A stretch of 64,000 nucleotides of DNA. Source: Bacteroides propionicigenes. Lineage in GTDB: Bacteria; Bacteroidota; Bacteroidia; Bacteroidales; Bacteroidaceae. The stretch covers positions 186,001-250,000 of the forward strand of contig NZ_JAHBBW010000002.1 in assembly GCF_018390535.1 (NCBI RefSeq). The letters are read 5' to 3'. Numbering within the stretch: the first letter of the stretch is position 1; each line of letters begins with the position of its first letter. Shown here one piece after another: positions 26,401-35,492 of the stretch. The notes under the pieces are model-generated. The model saw only the letters and a list, made by a program, of their open reading frames with translations. It made no database searches and was not told where the DNA came from. The position numbers and the translations under genes were made by a program.

Positions 26401-27449
26401 CTTTGATAAATAGTAGTTGGAAAACCTTGAATCGGTGAAGTCGCAAAATTTAGAGTTAAAAAAAGCGTATCTTCATCGGGTATCATCACCAATCCTTTTC
26501 GGCGATAAGCTAACCATTTATTGCCTTCAGTATCTTCCAAAAAGCAAATGATTTCTCCATACATTGATTCATTGAATGCATTTTTAGAGAAATCTTCTGA
26601 ATATAATCTTTTCTGTTTTGTATCAATGAACATCAATCCATTGTTTACTGTATTTATACATAACTTACCATCTTTAGTTCTAGTAATACCTCGAGCTACT
26701 ACACTTCGATTATCTGCAGTACGTACAGAGTGAAAATGACTAGATTCCGGAGTTTTTACCAACACATCATTATAAGTGACAATATACAAATTCCCTTGAG
26801 CATCTTCTTTCATACCATATACTTTCGGAAAAGGTGTATATGGCAACGTATAAGTAACTATTTCTTTGCTCTCGGGAGAAATACGAGCTATTTGATTATC
26901 AAGATAAGTAATCCAAACATCATGTTTTGTATCTTCATAAATGCAATTTACGTATAAATAATCACAATGTTTTCCTATCCAAGTTAGTTGTTCAGCCCGA
27001 TCTGTATGAGGATCAATAGTATACAAGCCTGATCCAGAAGCAGCAATCCAAATATTACCATTATGTAATTCGATGATTGATGTAACATTAGGATTGGACT
27101 GGACAGGAAGGTTAATGGTTCGGAAAGTATTTTGTTGTGGTAAATAATACTGAATACCTTTGTTACTTGCTACCCAAAGCCGTTTATGAGAATCAGAAAA
27201 GACCTTATTTATATAATTGCAAGCTATAGATGTAGAATCATTTGCATCATGATAATAGTTAGTAAATGTATAGCCATCAAATTTATTTAAGCCGTCTTCT
27301 GTTGCAATCCATATAAATCCATACGCATCTTGCTCTAAAGAAAGAATACGACTACACGATAGATTATCATCATCATACATTATAATTGGCTGGGCGTAAC
27401 CATATAGGCAACAACAAACATATAAAATGAACAGCAGAAGATATCTCAT
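23487..27449 (-). CDS. Hybrid two-component system regulator (HTCS)
   Basis: A single 1320-residue chain combines sensor, kinase and regulator. A signal peptide (to about residue 19) precedes repeated two-component propeller units (GFIWIATEDGLNKFDG, GYLWIGTNNGIYIYNKK, NIWCSTYKGICR). A Y_Y_Y domain (about 670-750) and a membrane segment near 755-780 come next. The HisKA box AHEIRSPLTLI has its phospho-His near 807, and the ATPase domain (NLLSNAFKYTPDGG, about 915-1025) follows. The receiver (RILLVDDD at about 1070, phospho-Asp in ISDIVMP near 1120) and an AraC-type HTH (ISRVQLHRKL to the end, about 1219-1318) complete it. The regulator senses a periplasmic oligosaccharide and activates PUL genes, most likely the adjacent susC-susD-GH2 unit. 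Confidence 0.97.
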   Translation of the reverse strand: MRYLLLFILYVCCCLYGYAQPIIMYDDDNLSCSRILSLEQDAYGFIWIATEDGLNKFDGYTFTNYYHDANDSTSIACNYINKVFSDSHKRLWVASNKGIQYYLPQQNTFRTINLPVQSNPNVTSIIELHNGNIWIAASGSGLYTIDPHTDRAEQLTWIGKHCDYLYVNCIYEDTKHDVWITYLDNQIARISPESKEIVTYTLPYTPFPKVYGMKEDAQGNLYIVTYNDVLVKTPESSHFHSVRTADNRSVVARGITRTKDGKLCINTVNNGLMFIDTKQKRLYSEDFSKNAFNESMYGEIICFLEDTEGNKWLAYRRKGLVMIPDEDTLFLTLNFATSPIQGFPTTIYQSRDNHLWVGNWDGFLQQLDENGKQLSQYSLPHYPRAIYESKDKILWIGSNDGGISQINLHTGNIFQTSLFANKSINRIIEGSNNTLYLSCPGNGLGIYNLTTNESTLISYQTPMKNQVTLGNDWINDLLCDKDSLIWIAHFLGIRCYDSSKKIFLDLPINQSLKDYVCYVLLESEDGYLWIGTNNGIYIYNKKEQTLQHIGKKEGISSNVICGLEKDKQGNIWCSTYKGICRIEKETYRITTYYSGNGLRDKGYITGISLKDKNGYIYFGGPYGITRFMPDSIQFSKPLHIPVLTGLYVDNVPLNASQSTLHPEDLIDTSSVYTNNLYFYPKSNTYSFEFSTFNFHNQRNTYFKYRLKELDTKWNHTLLGENRITYNYLPSGQYTLEVQAYENNISSPARSILIYIASPWYLTPWAWTTYCAGIILTIIGLVCVYLRHENHKKRDEINEEKIRFFINIAHEIRSPLTLIINPLNELLKKSTDSDILRTLRMMEQNTNRIMNLINQLLDIRRIDQGQMKIKCREIDLVSFIDEIYKIFNYQAAKRNISLIFTHSSEKLLVWIDVKNFDKVIINLLSNAFKYTPDGGEIEIVLTEVEDRKKDASLKSYAEICVRDTGKGLNKKDIERIFERFYQSPSDSIRNIGFGIGLNLTKMLVELHHGTIKADNRSDKPGSCFTIQIPLGNGFLAQEEREEIAEERTPIHDISMEEWEMETKSIISNKKSKYRILLVDDDTVLCGYLQDKLGDIYKITVCHNGQEALQIAMSSTFDLVISDIVMPIMNGFELLHKIKRTPQIGYLPVILLTSQTELENKIKGYKERADAFLPKPFNIDELIILCTNLIENRILIKSRYNNLEKDIKPIDIKANDELFLERLVKVINENLSDVDFTIENLAEEIGISRVQLHRKLKDLMGVSTSEFIRNLRLKQATILLKENKVNISQIAYAVGFSNPILFSSAFKKTYGCTPKEYRERNM

Positions 27450-27466
27450 AGTCGATGTGTTTTTTG

Positions 27467-27474
27467 CAAACTTA
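27467..27474 (-). promoter_or_regulatory. -7 box of the HTCS gene
   Basis: CAAACTTA on the plus strand reads TAAGTTTG on the minus strand, 17 bases before the HTCS start, so the leader must be short. Confidence 0.5.
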
Positions 27475-27594
27475 AAGAAAAATCTTCGTTTTTATATAAT
27501 AATATCTTAATTAAATAATAAATTATATCCTTGAAAAATATTAGTTCTGTTACTACATTTTACTAAATCAGTATAGACCAACGTCATCTCTCCA

Positions 27595-28452
27595 TTAAAC
27601 CACCTTCAATACTAAACGAGGACAAAACTCTGTTTCCAAAAGTCCCCATTGGCTATCATCAGCAGCAAATAAGGCTGTAGACAGCACTTCCCCCACTGTT
27701 CCACTTTTTGTAACTACTGCAACAGCCCATTTACCTTCTACCAACTTTCCGGAATTAGGAGTAATAATATGTTTTCGTTTAAAGGAATTGTTACCTGAAA
27801 CTGTTAAACATTCATTTTGAAGCAAAATCTCTTGTTTTTCTTTTTGCGGAACAACATCCTGCCCAAAACCGACCTTCCAACCATCCGTCAAAGGAGGTTT
27901 TCCCAAAGCAAGAACAGAACTGTTACCCATATTCACTAAAGCATCCTGCACCCCATAAAATTGCAAAATCCCACGTATATTCTCCAAAGCATACCCCTTC
28001 AAAAAGCCAGAAAGATTAATATTGATTCCAGGATGTTGAAGAAACAGCATATGACTCTCCGGAAACAATTGAACCCCTAAAATCGTATCCGAAGTATAAT
28101 CTGCTGAATGAACAGTGACATCAAAAAGACCATTAGTGCGGGTATTACAATCCATACAAAATGCAAGTATATTGTAAAGTTCATCACTAACCGATTGCGG
28201 ATATATAGCAGCCATCTGATTTAGCCGTGCCAACTCACTGCTTGTGTCATAACAATTACCTAACTTTTCTATATGGCATAACCGTTCATAAATCTCATTT
28301 ACCACAACTAAAAACTGTTTCTTACTCTGGTGACCGCATAGTACAATATCAGTACGTGTATGCATAGATGAAAACCAGGCATAAAATATACCACCATAAG
28401 CAGGAGAATATTTATAATAATTCTGAATAATACCAATAGTTTTCTGCTTCAT
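27595..28452 (-). CDS. apbE: ApbE-like FAD:protein FMN transferase, divergent
   Basis: The 285-residue protein follows the ApbE layout. MHTRTDIVLCG is near the N-terminus, DTSSELARLN matches the usual TS-ELxRLN segment, and TNGLFDVTV is typical. INLSGFLKGYALENI stands for the common xLGGxAKGYAxD, LVNMGNSSVLALGK for the GG-I-x-G strand, and GEVLSTALF for ADALSTALF. ApbE covalently attaches FMN to a threonine in exported flavoproteins. Here the metal-site Asp of ADAxST is Glu, the HIIDP Asp is Thr and the GG pair is GN, and there is no signal peptide. It may therefore be cytoplasmic or have altered activity. It follows the DUF1080 gene past a hairpin. Confidence 0.83.
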   Translation of the reverse strand: MKQKTIGIIQNYYKYSPAYGGIFYAWFSSMHTRTDIVLCGHQSKKQFLVVVNEIYERLCHIEKLGNCYDTSSELARLNQMAAIYPQSVSDELYNILAFCMDCNTRTNGLFDVTVHSADYTSDTILGVQLFPESHMLFLQHPGININLSGFLKGYALENIRGILQFYGVQDALVNMGNSSVLALGKPPLTDGWKVGFGQDVVPQKEKQEILLQNECLTVSGNNSFKRKHIITPNSGKLVEGKWAVAVVTKSGTVGEVLSTALFAADDSQWGLLETEFCPRLVLKVV

Positions 28453-28471
28453 GCCTCTATTAAGACAATAA

Positions 28472-28519
28472 AAGAGAGTATATCAGAAAACTTTTACTTA
28501 TTCTTAGATATACCCTCTT
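28472..28519 (-). terminator. Hairpin between DUF1080 and apbE genes
   Basis: AAGAGAGTATATC (28472-28484) and GATATACCCTCTT (28507-28519) pair with one mismatch around 22 bases. On the minus strand it is followed by a T-rich stretch, so it looks like an intrinsic terminator that would lower apbE expression relative to the genes before it. Confidence 0.65.
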
Positions 28520-28533
28520 AAATATAAAATTAA

Positions 28534-29874
28534 TTACAGTACTCTGATTTTAATATTTTTAAACCAAACCTCATCACCATGGTCTTGTAATAGAATATTC
28601 CCATATTCCGAATTACCAAAGTTCTCCCAATTCCTATACTTACTATACGCAACCAAAGCATTCCACATTTCATTCTGACGAGTATATTCCAACAGTTTTA
28701 CTCCATTCAGCCAATGTTCTACACGATTATCTTTCACAATAATCATAGCCGTATTAAAATCCTTCTTGTTAAAAAGTTTATTTGATGGAGCAGGAATTAA
28801 ATCATAGAGTGAACCTAATTTTCGATTACCTTTTACTCCTAATTTGGCATCAGGGTGCTTATCATCATCTAAAATCTGGAATTCGCAACCGATAGCTGAC
28901 CCCGCCCCTTTATTCATATCCGGATTAACAAAGTACTTTATACCACTATTAGCACCCTCAGTAATCTTAAAGTCCACTTTAAGAATGAAATTTTTATACT
29001 TCTGCTTTGTTATTATATCACCACCATTTGCAGACTCTGCACCAGCACTTTTTAGGACTTTAAGAATACCATTCTCCATTACCCAGCCTTTCTCTGGGAA
29101 AGCATCCAATTTTGCACCTCTCCAACCTTCTGATGTTTTACCATCCCAAAGAAGCTGCCAACCATCTTTCGTCTCATTTGGAGAAAGAGTATTAGAAATC
29201 ACATTTATTTCCGGTGCTTTGACAGTTGTCGCATAACGCTCTACATCTGTAGTACAAATGCGTATATTCTTCCAACAGACAGTTTTTCCTTCATCAGCGA
29301 CATTTACAATAGCGTGTACTTGCAAAGCGATAAAACCGGAAGGGGTCATATCATCCCAAATATTAGCACAAGGAATTCCATTTATCCATGTAGCAATAGA
29401 GTTGCCAATCGCTTCAATACGAGCTTTATTCCATTCCTTATTTTTAAAAGCTGTTTTGGCCAACGGGTTTTGAGTCAACGGATAAAGCCAATTGCGGCGA
29501 GCCTCATCATAAATGCCACCAGACCAAGCACGTGCAGAGGGGTCTATTTCAAACTGATAACCATGCACACGACCGCTTTGATAATCTTTCTTACTTTCAC
29601 TACGCAATTGTACTCCGGAATTCAACCCCTCATCAATCTTAAATTCAAACTCTAAGATAAAATTGTCATATTTTTTTTGGGTAGCCAAAAAAGTATTGGG
29701 TGTCCCTAACTTCGAGGTACCCACAATTGTACCATCTATAACTTTATACTCAGCTTTTCCATTCAATCTTTTCCAACCCCTCAAATTTTTACCATTAAAA
29801 ATATATTCCCAATTCTGTGCTTGCATAGCCAAAGCACAAAATAGACACAAAAACAATAAATAAATTCTTTTCAT
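28534..29874 (-). CDS. Two-domain DUF1080 protein (3-keto-disaccharide hydrolase family)
   Basis: The start at 29874 ([20 protein letters not shown]) gives a clean signal peptide; the nine residues before it in the open frame are ignored. Two tandem beta-jellyroll DUF1080 (PF06439) domains follow. The first (about residues 20-210) has [14 protein letters not shown] and [10 protein letters not shown]; the second (about 235-446) has [15 protein letters not shown] and [13 protein letters not shown]1080 proteins are now known to include hydrolases/lyases that act on 3-keto-glycosides. Immediately upstream lies an exported Gfo/Idh/MocA oxidoreductase (26-base gap), the expected partner that makes the 3-keto substrate. 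Confidence 0.88.
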   Translation of the reverse strand: MKRIYLLFLCLFCALAMQAQNWEYIFNGKNLRGWKRLNGKAEYKVIDGTIVGTSKLGTPNTFLATQKKYDNFILEFEFKIDEGLNSGVQLRSESKKDYQSGRVHGYQFEIDPSARAWSGGIYDEARRNWLYPLTQNPLAKTAFKNKEWNKARIEAIGNSIATWINGIPCANIWDDMTPSGFIALQVHAIVNVADEGKTVCWKNIRICTTDVERYATTVKAPEINVISNTLSPNETKDGWQLLWDGKTSEGWRGAKLDAFPEKGWVMENGILKVLKSAGAESANGGDIITKQKYKNFILKVDFKITEGANSGIKYFVNPDMNKGAGSAIGCEFQILDDDKHPDAKLGVKGNRKLGSLYDLIPAPSNKLFNKKDFNTAMIIVKDNRVEHWLNGVKLLEYTRQNEMWNALVAYSKYRNWENFGNSEYGNILLQDHGDEVWFKNIKIRVL

Positions 29875-29900
29875 ATTGGTTACATTTATTAAATTAGCCA

Positions 29901-31319
29901 CTATAATCTATAATATTCATCCCAGCCTTTACGAGGTGGCACTCCAACCAGCATCGCATTAGCAAATTCATTATTTGTAATTTGCTTCATACGCGAGTCA
30001 AAGAACAATTGAGTATTCAAGCGCTGTGCTATCACCCCTAAAGAAAAAACCTGGCTTAATACTCCATTAATTTCAAATGGAGAACGGGTCTTTTCCTGCC
30101 CCATACAAGCCAATAAGAAGTTTTCAAAATGGTTAGACGGGCTTTTAGGTACGTCCGGAAGCTTATTAGCCATCTCTTTAGCCTTCTCTTCCGGTATAAT
30201 AGAAAGAGTGCTACCATGGCTTCCTCCTTTAAAAATCAGATCCTTAGTATAAATAATCTTACCCGGATTCAATTTGGAAGCCGGTGTATCTCCTTGATTA
30301 GTTTTAGGAATATTCGGATCCAAGCCAGATACACCATAACCAATAGGGAGAGGAGGCAGGTTATCTAAGCCATCATACCAAGTAATATCAACCGGAGGCA
30401 TCCCTTTACGCTGTGGAAAACGGAATAAAATAGTAGAAGAATAAGGAAAGAAGTAATCATTATGTCCATTAGCGTATTGCATTGATACCTCATACGGCAA
30501 TCCTAACTCTAAGAATTCATGAACCGTATCCAAAATGTGAGCTCCCCAATCACCTAAACATCCCATTCCAAAATCATACCAACAGCGCCACTGTCCTAAA
30601 TGATAATCTTTATTATATTCATGATACGGAGTCACCCCCAACCATGCATCCCAATCCATATCATTAGGTAATTGCTGCCCTACCGGAAGTTTATAAATAC
30701 CGGTATCCCAACCATGCCAGCGACGCGGGTTATTCATATGCGCTGTAACAGCTGTCACATCTTTAATTATACCTGCATCCATCCATGCCTTAAACTGAAA
30801 ATAATTAGCTTCCGAATGTCCTTGATTTCCTACCTGAGTAGCCAAATTAGGACGTTTCAGTGCTGCTTGCATAAGTAGTTCCGCCTCATAGAATGTACGC
30901 GCCAAAGGCTTCTCCACATAAACATGCTTGCCTGATGCCAAGGCTAACATACTAATGGGAAAATGAGAGTGATCGGGAGTAGCAATAGCTACTGCGTCAA
31001 AATCGTTACCAGCTTTATCAAACATTTGACGAAAATCACGAAAACGCTTCGCTTTCGGATACATATTCATTACTTTCTGAGTATGAGGAGCTCCCATATC
31101 AACATCACATAAAGCTACCACTTCTACCATACCGGTACGAGCAAAATCTCCAATAATTTGCTCTCCACGATTTCCAATACCAATATAGGCAATCTTCACT
31201 TTATCTGCAATCTTTCTTTGTGATGTAAAAGTTTGAGCCCCCAATATATCCCCTGCTCCTAACGCTAATCCTGCAGAAGCCATTGTCATTGTCTTTAAAA
31301 AATCTCTTCGTGTTGCCAT
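29901..31319 (-). CDS. Tat-exported Gfo/Idh/MocA-family oxidoreductase
   Basis: [21 protein letters not shown] is a twin-arginine signal (RRDFLK), so the folded, cofactor-loaded enzyme is exported to the periplasm. The Rossmann motif [24 protein letters not shown] and the family EKP motif ([11 protein letters not shown]) mark a Gfo/Idh/MocA dehydrogenase. The C-terminal domain ([20 protein letters not shown]) is typical of the large Bacteroidetes members of about 470 aa. Family enzymes with tightly bound NAD(P) oxidise sugar hydroxyls. With the DUF1080 protein it probably oxidises glycosides at C3 before cleavage. Confidence 0.92.
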   Translation of the reverse strand: MATRRDFLKTMTMASAGLALGAGDILGAQTFTSQRKIADKVKIAYIGIGNRGEQIIGDFARTGMVEVVALCDVDMGAPHTQKVMNMYPKAKRFRDFRQMFDKAGNDFDAVAIATPDHSHFPISMLALASGKHVYVEKPLARTFYEAELLMQAALKRPNLATQVGNQGHSEANYFQFKAWMDAGIIKDVTAVTAHMNNPRRWHGWDTGIYKLPVGQQLPNDMDWDAWLGVTPYHEYNKDYHLGQWRCWYDFGMGCLGDWGAHILDTVHEFLELGLPYEVSMQYANGHNDYFFPYSSTILFRFPQRKGMPPVDITWYDGLDNLPPLPIGYGVSGLDPNIPKTNQGDTPASKLNPGKIIYTKDLIFKGGSHGSTLSIIPEEKAKEMANKLPDVPKSPSNHFENFLLACMGQEKTRSPFEINGVLSQVFSLGVIAQRLNTQLFFDSRMKQITNNEFANAMLVGVPPRKGWDEYYRL

Positions 31320-31339
31320 ATTTTTCCAGTATTTATAAG

Positions 31340-31600
31340 TTATTTATTGCATATTTTCTTTTTAAAAAAAAATATAAACAAGATTCTCACTCCATAAAAA
31401 AAGAGGCGTAATACAGTCCATAGTACATAAAGCGCACACGAAAATGTAATGACATAAAAAAAAGAAGTCAACAGTTCCTGAAAAGAAGTCTTATAAGCAA
31501 TTATGGCATACAAGTTCAGTAAATTGGCTATCGCAAAACATATCAGCCAAGTAAATAATTCATTTTTTTTTCGACGTGCGGTAATAAGTGTATCTTTCAT
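31340..31600 (-). CDS. Small two-to-three-helix membrane protein
   Basis: This 86-residue protein lies between two Gfo/Idh/MocA genes with gaps of 20 and 6 bases, so it is almost certainly translated from the same operon. It has membrane segments at about residues 17-35 (WLICFAIANLLNLYAIIAY) and 45-80 (two closely spaced segments) and a lysine-rich tail. The first six residues (MKDTLI) are the same as those of the next upstream gene. I do not recognise a family. It could anchor or serve as electron partner for the exported oxidoreductases, but this is only inference from position. Confidence 0.75.
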   Translation of the reverse strand: MKDTLITARRKKNELFTWLICFAIANLLNLYAIIAYKTSFQELLTSFFYVITFSCALYVLWTVLRLFFYGVRILFIFFFKKKICNK

Positions 31601-31606
31601 AGTTTG

Positions 31607-32890
31607 TCAGCTTATTTTAGAATGGTGATTTAAATAATCTATTTTGTACTCATCCGGAAAACTAAGAGTCCGTTGTTCTTGCAAGGCTTGATCACCTAAT
31701 AAGCAAAGCATACTTGCATAATAGCCTTCTTCAGCTATATGCTTAGGCTGTTTTTGGGTAATAACAGCTTCAATGAAAGCTTCCAGCAATAAAGATGTAC
31801 CATCTGATTTAGGTCTTTCACCCAAAATAAATTCCCCACTGTTCTCATTAGCTGTTTCCGGAGCCCAACTTGTTCCGGCAAAAGGCAAAGAATCAAACAC
31901 TTTATTCTCCCATTCATTTATCATCTGCAAAAATCCAGGTGCCGGAGGAATATTTTCAAAATAATATTTACCCTTTTCAGGTTCTACCGTTCCCAAACTA
32001 CCCATTATTTGCTCCTCCAAACCATAAAATTTGTTGGATATAACAGAATCAAATGTCAGTTTAACTCCATTCTCAAATACATATATACAGCTTACATTAT
32101 CATATACTTCCCGACCATCTTTCCAATAAGTTATTGCCCCATGTCCCATAACCTTATCCGGTAATTCTTGCAAAGCCCAACTTCCTATCTGCAACTGGTG
32201 ACAAGCTAACTCTGTCATCAGCCCTTTAGAATATTCACGATATAAACGCCAATTGATTAATCGTTCTAAATCGGGTGAAGGAACTTCCCTCCGCCAATCT
32301 CCATTCCGATACCAAAACGTACGGATCGCATTTATTTCACCAAAGATCCCGGCATGAATCATTTCCATTGCTTTAATATATCGTGGATCGAACAGTCGTT
32401 GTTGCCCTGTAAAAAACACTTTATTTGTACTAATATGTTTTTTATAAATGCGAAAACATTCTTCCATTGTAAAGCCTATAGACTTCTCACAAAACACATG
32501 CTTACCAGCATCGAAAGCATCCAACACTATCCGACAATGGGAATTAAGAGGAGTGGCCACCAATACCGCATCAATGGTGTTATCTTCTAATACCTTCCGA
32601 TAATCGGTATATACCTTGGCATGTGGAACTAAAACTAATGCTTTTTCTATAGAAGGCTGATAAATATCACATAACGCCACAATCTCTACCTTGGGATTTT
32701 GTAATAAGAAACTCATTAAGAAACGCCCTCTTGATCCAGGACCAACAATTGCTAAACGGCACTTTTCATTGGATGTTTCCACAACTTCCGAAAAAGCCGA
32801 AAGCCATGGGCTCACTGACAACAAAGTTCCCGCTCCTATCATTCCCAAATTTCTCAAAAAATCACGTCGGCTAATCAATGTATCTTTCAT
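31607..32890 (-). CDS. Second Tat-exported Gfo/Idh/MocA-family oxidoreductase
   Basis: The start at 32890 (MKDTLISRRDFLRNLGMIGA) puts a twin-arginine motif SRRDFLRN at residues 7-14; the 17 extra residues upstream in the open frame lack a supporting site. The Rossmann segment AIVGPGSRGRF, VALCDIY and ATPLNSHC follow. The family EKP motif appears as EKS (HVFCEKSIGF), an uncommon change at a residue pair involved in substrate and cofactor placement. About 427 aa. It is the first gene of the operon running to DUF1080 and possibly apbE. Two non-identical exported oxidoreductases could handle different glycosides or successive steps (oxidation before cleavage and reduction after). Confidence 0.9.
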   Translation of the reverse strand: MKDTLISRRDFLRNLGMIGAGTLLSVSPWLSAFSEVVETSNEKCRLAIVGPGSRGRFLMSFLLQNPKVEIVALCDIYQPSIEKALVLVPHAKVYTDYRKVLEDNTIDAVLVATPLNSHCRIVLDAFDAGKHVFCEKSIGFTMEECFRIYKKHISTNKVFFTGQQRLFDPRYIKAMEMIHAGIFGEINAIRTFWYRNGDWRREVPSPDLERLINWRLYREYSKGLMTELACHQLQIGSWALQELPDKVMGHGAITYWKDGREVYDNVSCIYVFENGVKLTFDSVISNKFYGLEEQIMGSLGTVEPEKGKYYFENIPPAPGFLQMINEWENKVFDSLPFAGTSWAPETANENSGEFILGERPKSDGTSLLLEAFIEAVITQKQPKHIAEEGYYASMLCLLGDQALQEQRTLSFPDEYKIDYLNHHSKIS

Positions 32891-33292
32891 AATTAAACCA
32901 TCTGCAAATAAGGTTATACAAGTAATTATATCAAAAACCAATTTTACTGTACAACATTAGTAGAATACAATTACTCTACAAAAATATCAAAAAAAATATA
33001 TTTATTTATATGATAACTCCACCTAATATTTTTGAACAGTCAATTCTCATAATATACTTCTTTGAAAGAATTTAATATTTGAACAAAAAATTAAATCCTT
33101 ACTATATAAAAAACGAAACTCCTGGAAAATACAGAAAAACACTATTTACTAAGTAAAAATTATTTTCTACGCAGCAAGCACTAGGACAAGTATGAAATCC
33201 GGGGAAGAACTATTAAGCCTTACCCCAAATACAGAGCAAAACAAACTTAACATCATTACAACTCTTTTATTCACACCTGACAATCCTTTAAT
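32891..33292. other. AT-rich gap upstream of the oxidoreductase operon
   Basis: About 400 bases without a supportable gene. A possible minus-strand -7 box (TATTTTTG; plus strand CAAAAATA at 32979-32986) lies 88 bases before the oxidoreductase start. No -33 box or clear operator is seen. The terminator of the second susC-susD unit borders it on the right. Confidence 0.5.
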
Positions 33293-33337
33293 AAATATTA
33301 GCTAAAACGGTATGAAATGCCATTTTAGCTAATATTT
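33293..33337. terminator. Terminator after the second SusD gene
   Basis: AAATATTAGCTAAAA (33293-33307) is mirrored exactly at 33323-33337 around 15 bases. It separates the susC-susD transcript from the oxidoreductase operon. Confidence 0.85.
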
Positions 33338-33403
33338 GATATGTATTTAGAGTCGTATACTCAAAAATACACAAACTCTAAATACACATTTTATCACACA
33401 TAA

Positions 33404-35476
33404 TTAATAACCATAATTCTGAGGATTAGGATCCGCCGGTTCCAAACGATCTATATGTTTCTGTGGAATAGGACGAAAACGATGAAAAGGTTTAATGTTT
33501 TCTCTAGCAAGTTCATTACGTTCTTTTATTCTTTCCACAAAGAAATCCGCACCATTACGGACTAATTGTTCAAAACGATGCAATTCACCTTCCATTTCAC
33601 GACCATATTCATCTAAGAAAAATATAAGTTTTTCTTCTTCATCCATTTGGCTTATAAAATCAGCCGATACTTTCATTTCCTCAATAGTAGATTTACTAAT
33701 GTCTGCAAGATTTCCACCATCATATTTATAAAAATTAGGCGTTTTCATTTCCCCATCTTTCCATGCTGCACGTTCACGTACTACATTCAAAGCAGCAGCT
33801 GAATTGGTATAATCTCCTTTCAAAGCAAACGCCTCTGCCAATATGATATATGTTTCAGCCAAACGATAACAGAAATAATCGCGATAACCACTTTGATCAT
33901 TAGCCGATGTGCGTCGGCTGTCTAAATATTTAATCAATGAAGGATAAGTATTTCTAATGCCATCACGATCTCCTCTCTCATTCAGTCCTGGTCTATTAAT
34001 TGATTGCATCGGTATATACCAATATGGCTCTATAGCGCGTGCATAAGCTAATTTCTCAGATTTTGTTCCTGTTGAAAAACGCTTATCTACGTCTTCCATG
34101 GAAAATACAATTGCAGTATCTCCTATAGTATAACGATTTTTACCTTCTATTTTTCCAATATTAGTAGGATCAAAATTACCAACCGCATTAGAAAAACTTT
34201 CCCAAGGGACATTTGGCTCAGAATTACAATAATATACCCAAATATGTGATTTATATAAGCGTGCATCTATTAGTTTTCCATGCTTATTACTCATATAATA
34301 TTGAGGACCATACAAACCGTCATCCTCATATAAAAAGGGAGTAGGTGAAGCTCTTCTCCAAGGGCGTCCTGTTATAAGATCTCGTCCAATACCATTGCTT
34401 ACACCCCATTTTACTGTTTCAGAGCCCCTTCCGTTTACGGTATTCAAAGGCATACCTTCTGCCTGACTAGTAAACATCATATGGAGCCAGTTTCCTCCTG
34501 TATTCACATCCGTAGCTAATTGATTATTATAGAAATGATCAGTAGAAAATTGAATATTAAATAATACTTCAGAACCTGCATAATCATCAGGAGTAGGACC
34601 TCCTGTTTTAGGATCAAAACGCCATAAGTCAGAATAATCCGGAGCTAAGTTATGCAAACTTCCACTTCCAGCTCCAGCACCGAAATGACACACGGCACTT
34701 GCATATTCAATCACCTTATCAAGATCAGTATTCTCCCCTCCTCGTTCTTCATTCATATGAGTATCAGACTGATTACCTGCCCATTTCTGACTATAGCGAA
34801 ACATATAAGCTTTTGCTAGCAAATGACCTGCTGCACCTTTACTTGCACGTCCATAATCTCCCGTTACCTTACCTTCAGCATCCGCCCAAGGTAGCAAATT
34901 ATAAGCATCAGTAGCGTCGTCTATAATTTGCTTCCACACATCTTTTTGAGGTGCACGTGTAAAATTAAATGTTGGTTTATCTACCGGTTCTAACACCAAT
35001 GGACAATCGCCATAATGAATCGCCAATACCGAATAGTAATACGCACGTAAGAATTTTAATTCTCCTTCACGGATATTTTTTATATCTTCTTTCATTTCCG
35101 TATTTGAAGCAAGATATTGTAATCCCAAATTGACACGTGCTACCCCATTATAACAATCGGTCCAAAAAGCTGAAAAAGTTTCATTTGAGGGATTCATCGT
35201 AGAGGTATAAAGAGCAAAATCTGTACCTCCATCACCACCAATAGTATACATATCCGTACCTATCTCTTGGAAAATAATACCCGAAGGCGTATTGGATGTT
35301 GAGAACATACCACGTCCATTCTGATAACATGATGCAACAAGAGACTCTACACCTGCAGCTGTCTCATAATGACTGTAGTCTGCATTATAACCCTTTTCAT
35401 CTAGGAAATCCGAACAGGAAGTTAGGCTAAATCCTAACAGACCTACAATGAATATATGCTTGAAATGAGTTTTCAT
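33404..35476 (-). CDS. SusD-like outer-membrane glycan-binding lipoprotein
   Basis: This is a 690-residue SusD/RagB protein, on the long side for the family. The signal MKTHFKHIFIVGLLGFSLTSC ends in a lipobox Cys at residue 21. The FLRAYYYSVLAIHYGDCPLVLEP and AAGHLLAKAYMFRYSQKW segments form the TPR-like core, and YRLAETYIILAEAFALKGDY with the late ELHRFEQLVRNG segment closes the fold. It follows the SusC-like gene by 16 bases and acts as its surface lid. The glycan is unknown; nearness to the oxidoreductase/DUF1080 operon suggests a glucoside or another glycoside cleaved by that route. Confidence 0.95.
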   Translation of the reverse strand: MKTHFKHIFIVGLLGFSLTSCSDFLDEKGYNADYSHYETAAGVESLVASCYQNGRGMFSTSNTPSGIIFQEIGTDMYTIGGDGGTDFALYTSTMNPSNETFSAFWTDCYNGVARVNLGLQYLASNTEMKEDIKNIREGELKFLRAYYYSVLAIHYGDCPLVLEPVDKPTFNFTRAPQKDVWKQIIDDATDAYNLLPWADAEGKVTGDYGRASKGAAGHLLAKAYMFRYSQKWAGNQSDTHMNEERGGENTDLDKVIEYASAVCHFGAGAGSGSLHNLAPDYSDLWRFDPKTGGPTPDDYAGSEVLFNIQFSTDHFYNNQLATDVNTGGNWLHMMFTSQAEGMPLNTVNGRGSETVKWGVSNGIGRDLITGRPWRRASPTPFLYEDDGLYGPQYYMSNKHGKLIDARLYKSHIWVYYCNSEPNVPWESFSNAVGNFDPTNIGKIEGKNRYTIGDTAIVFSMEDVDKRFSTGTKSEKLAYARAIEPYWYIPMQSINRPGLNERGDRDGIRNTYPSLIKYLDSRRTSANDQSGYRDYFCYRLAETYIILAEAFALKGDYTNSAAALNVVRERAAWKDGEMKTPNFYKYDGGNLADISKSTIEEMKVSADFISQMDEEEKLIFFLDEYGREMEGELHRFEQLVRNGADFFVERIKERNELARENIKPFHRFRPIPQKHIDRLEPADPNPQNYGY

Positions 35477-35492
35477 ATTTATTATTTATTGA

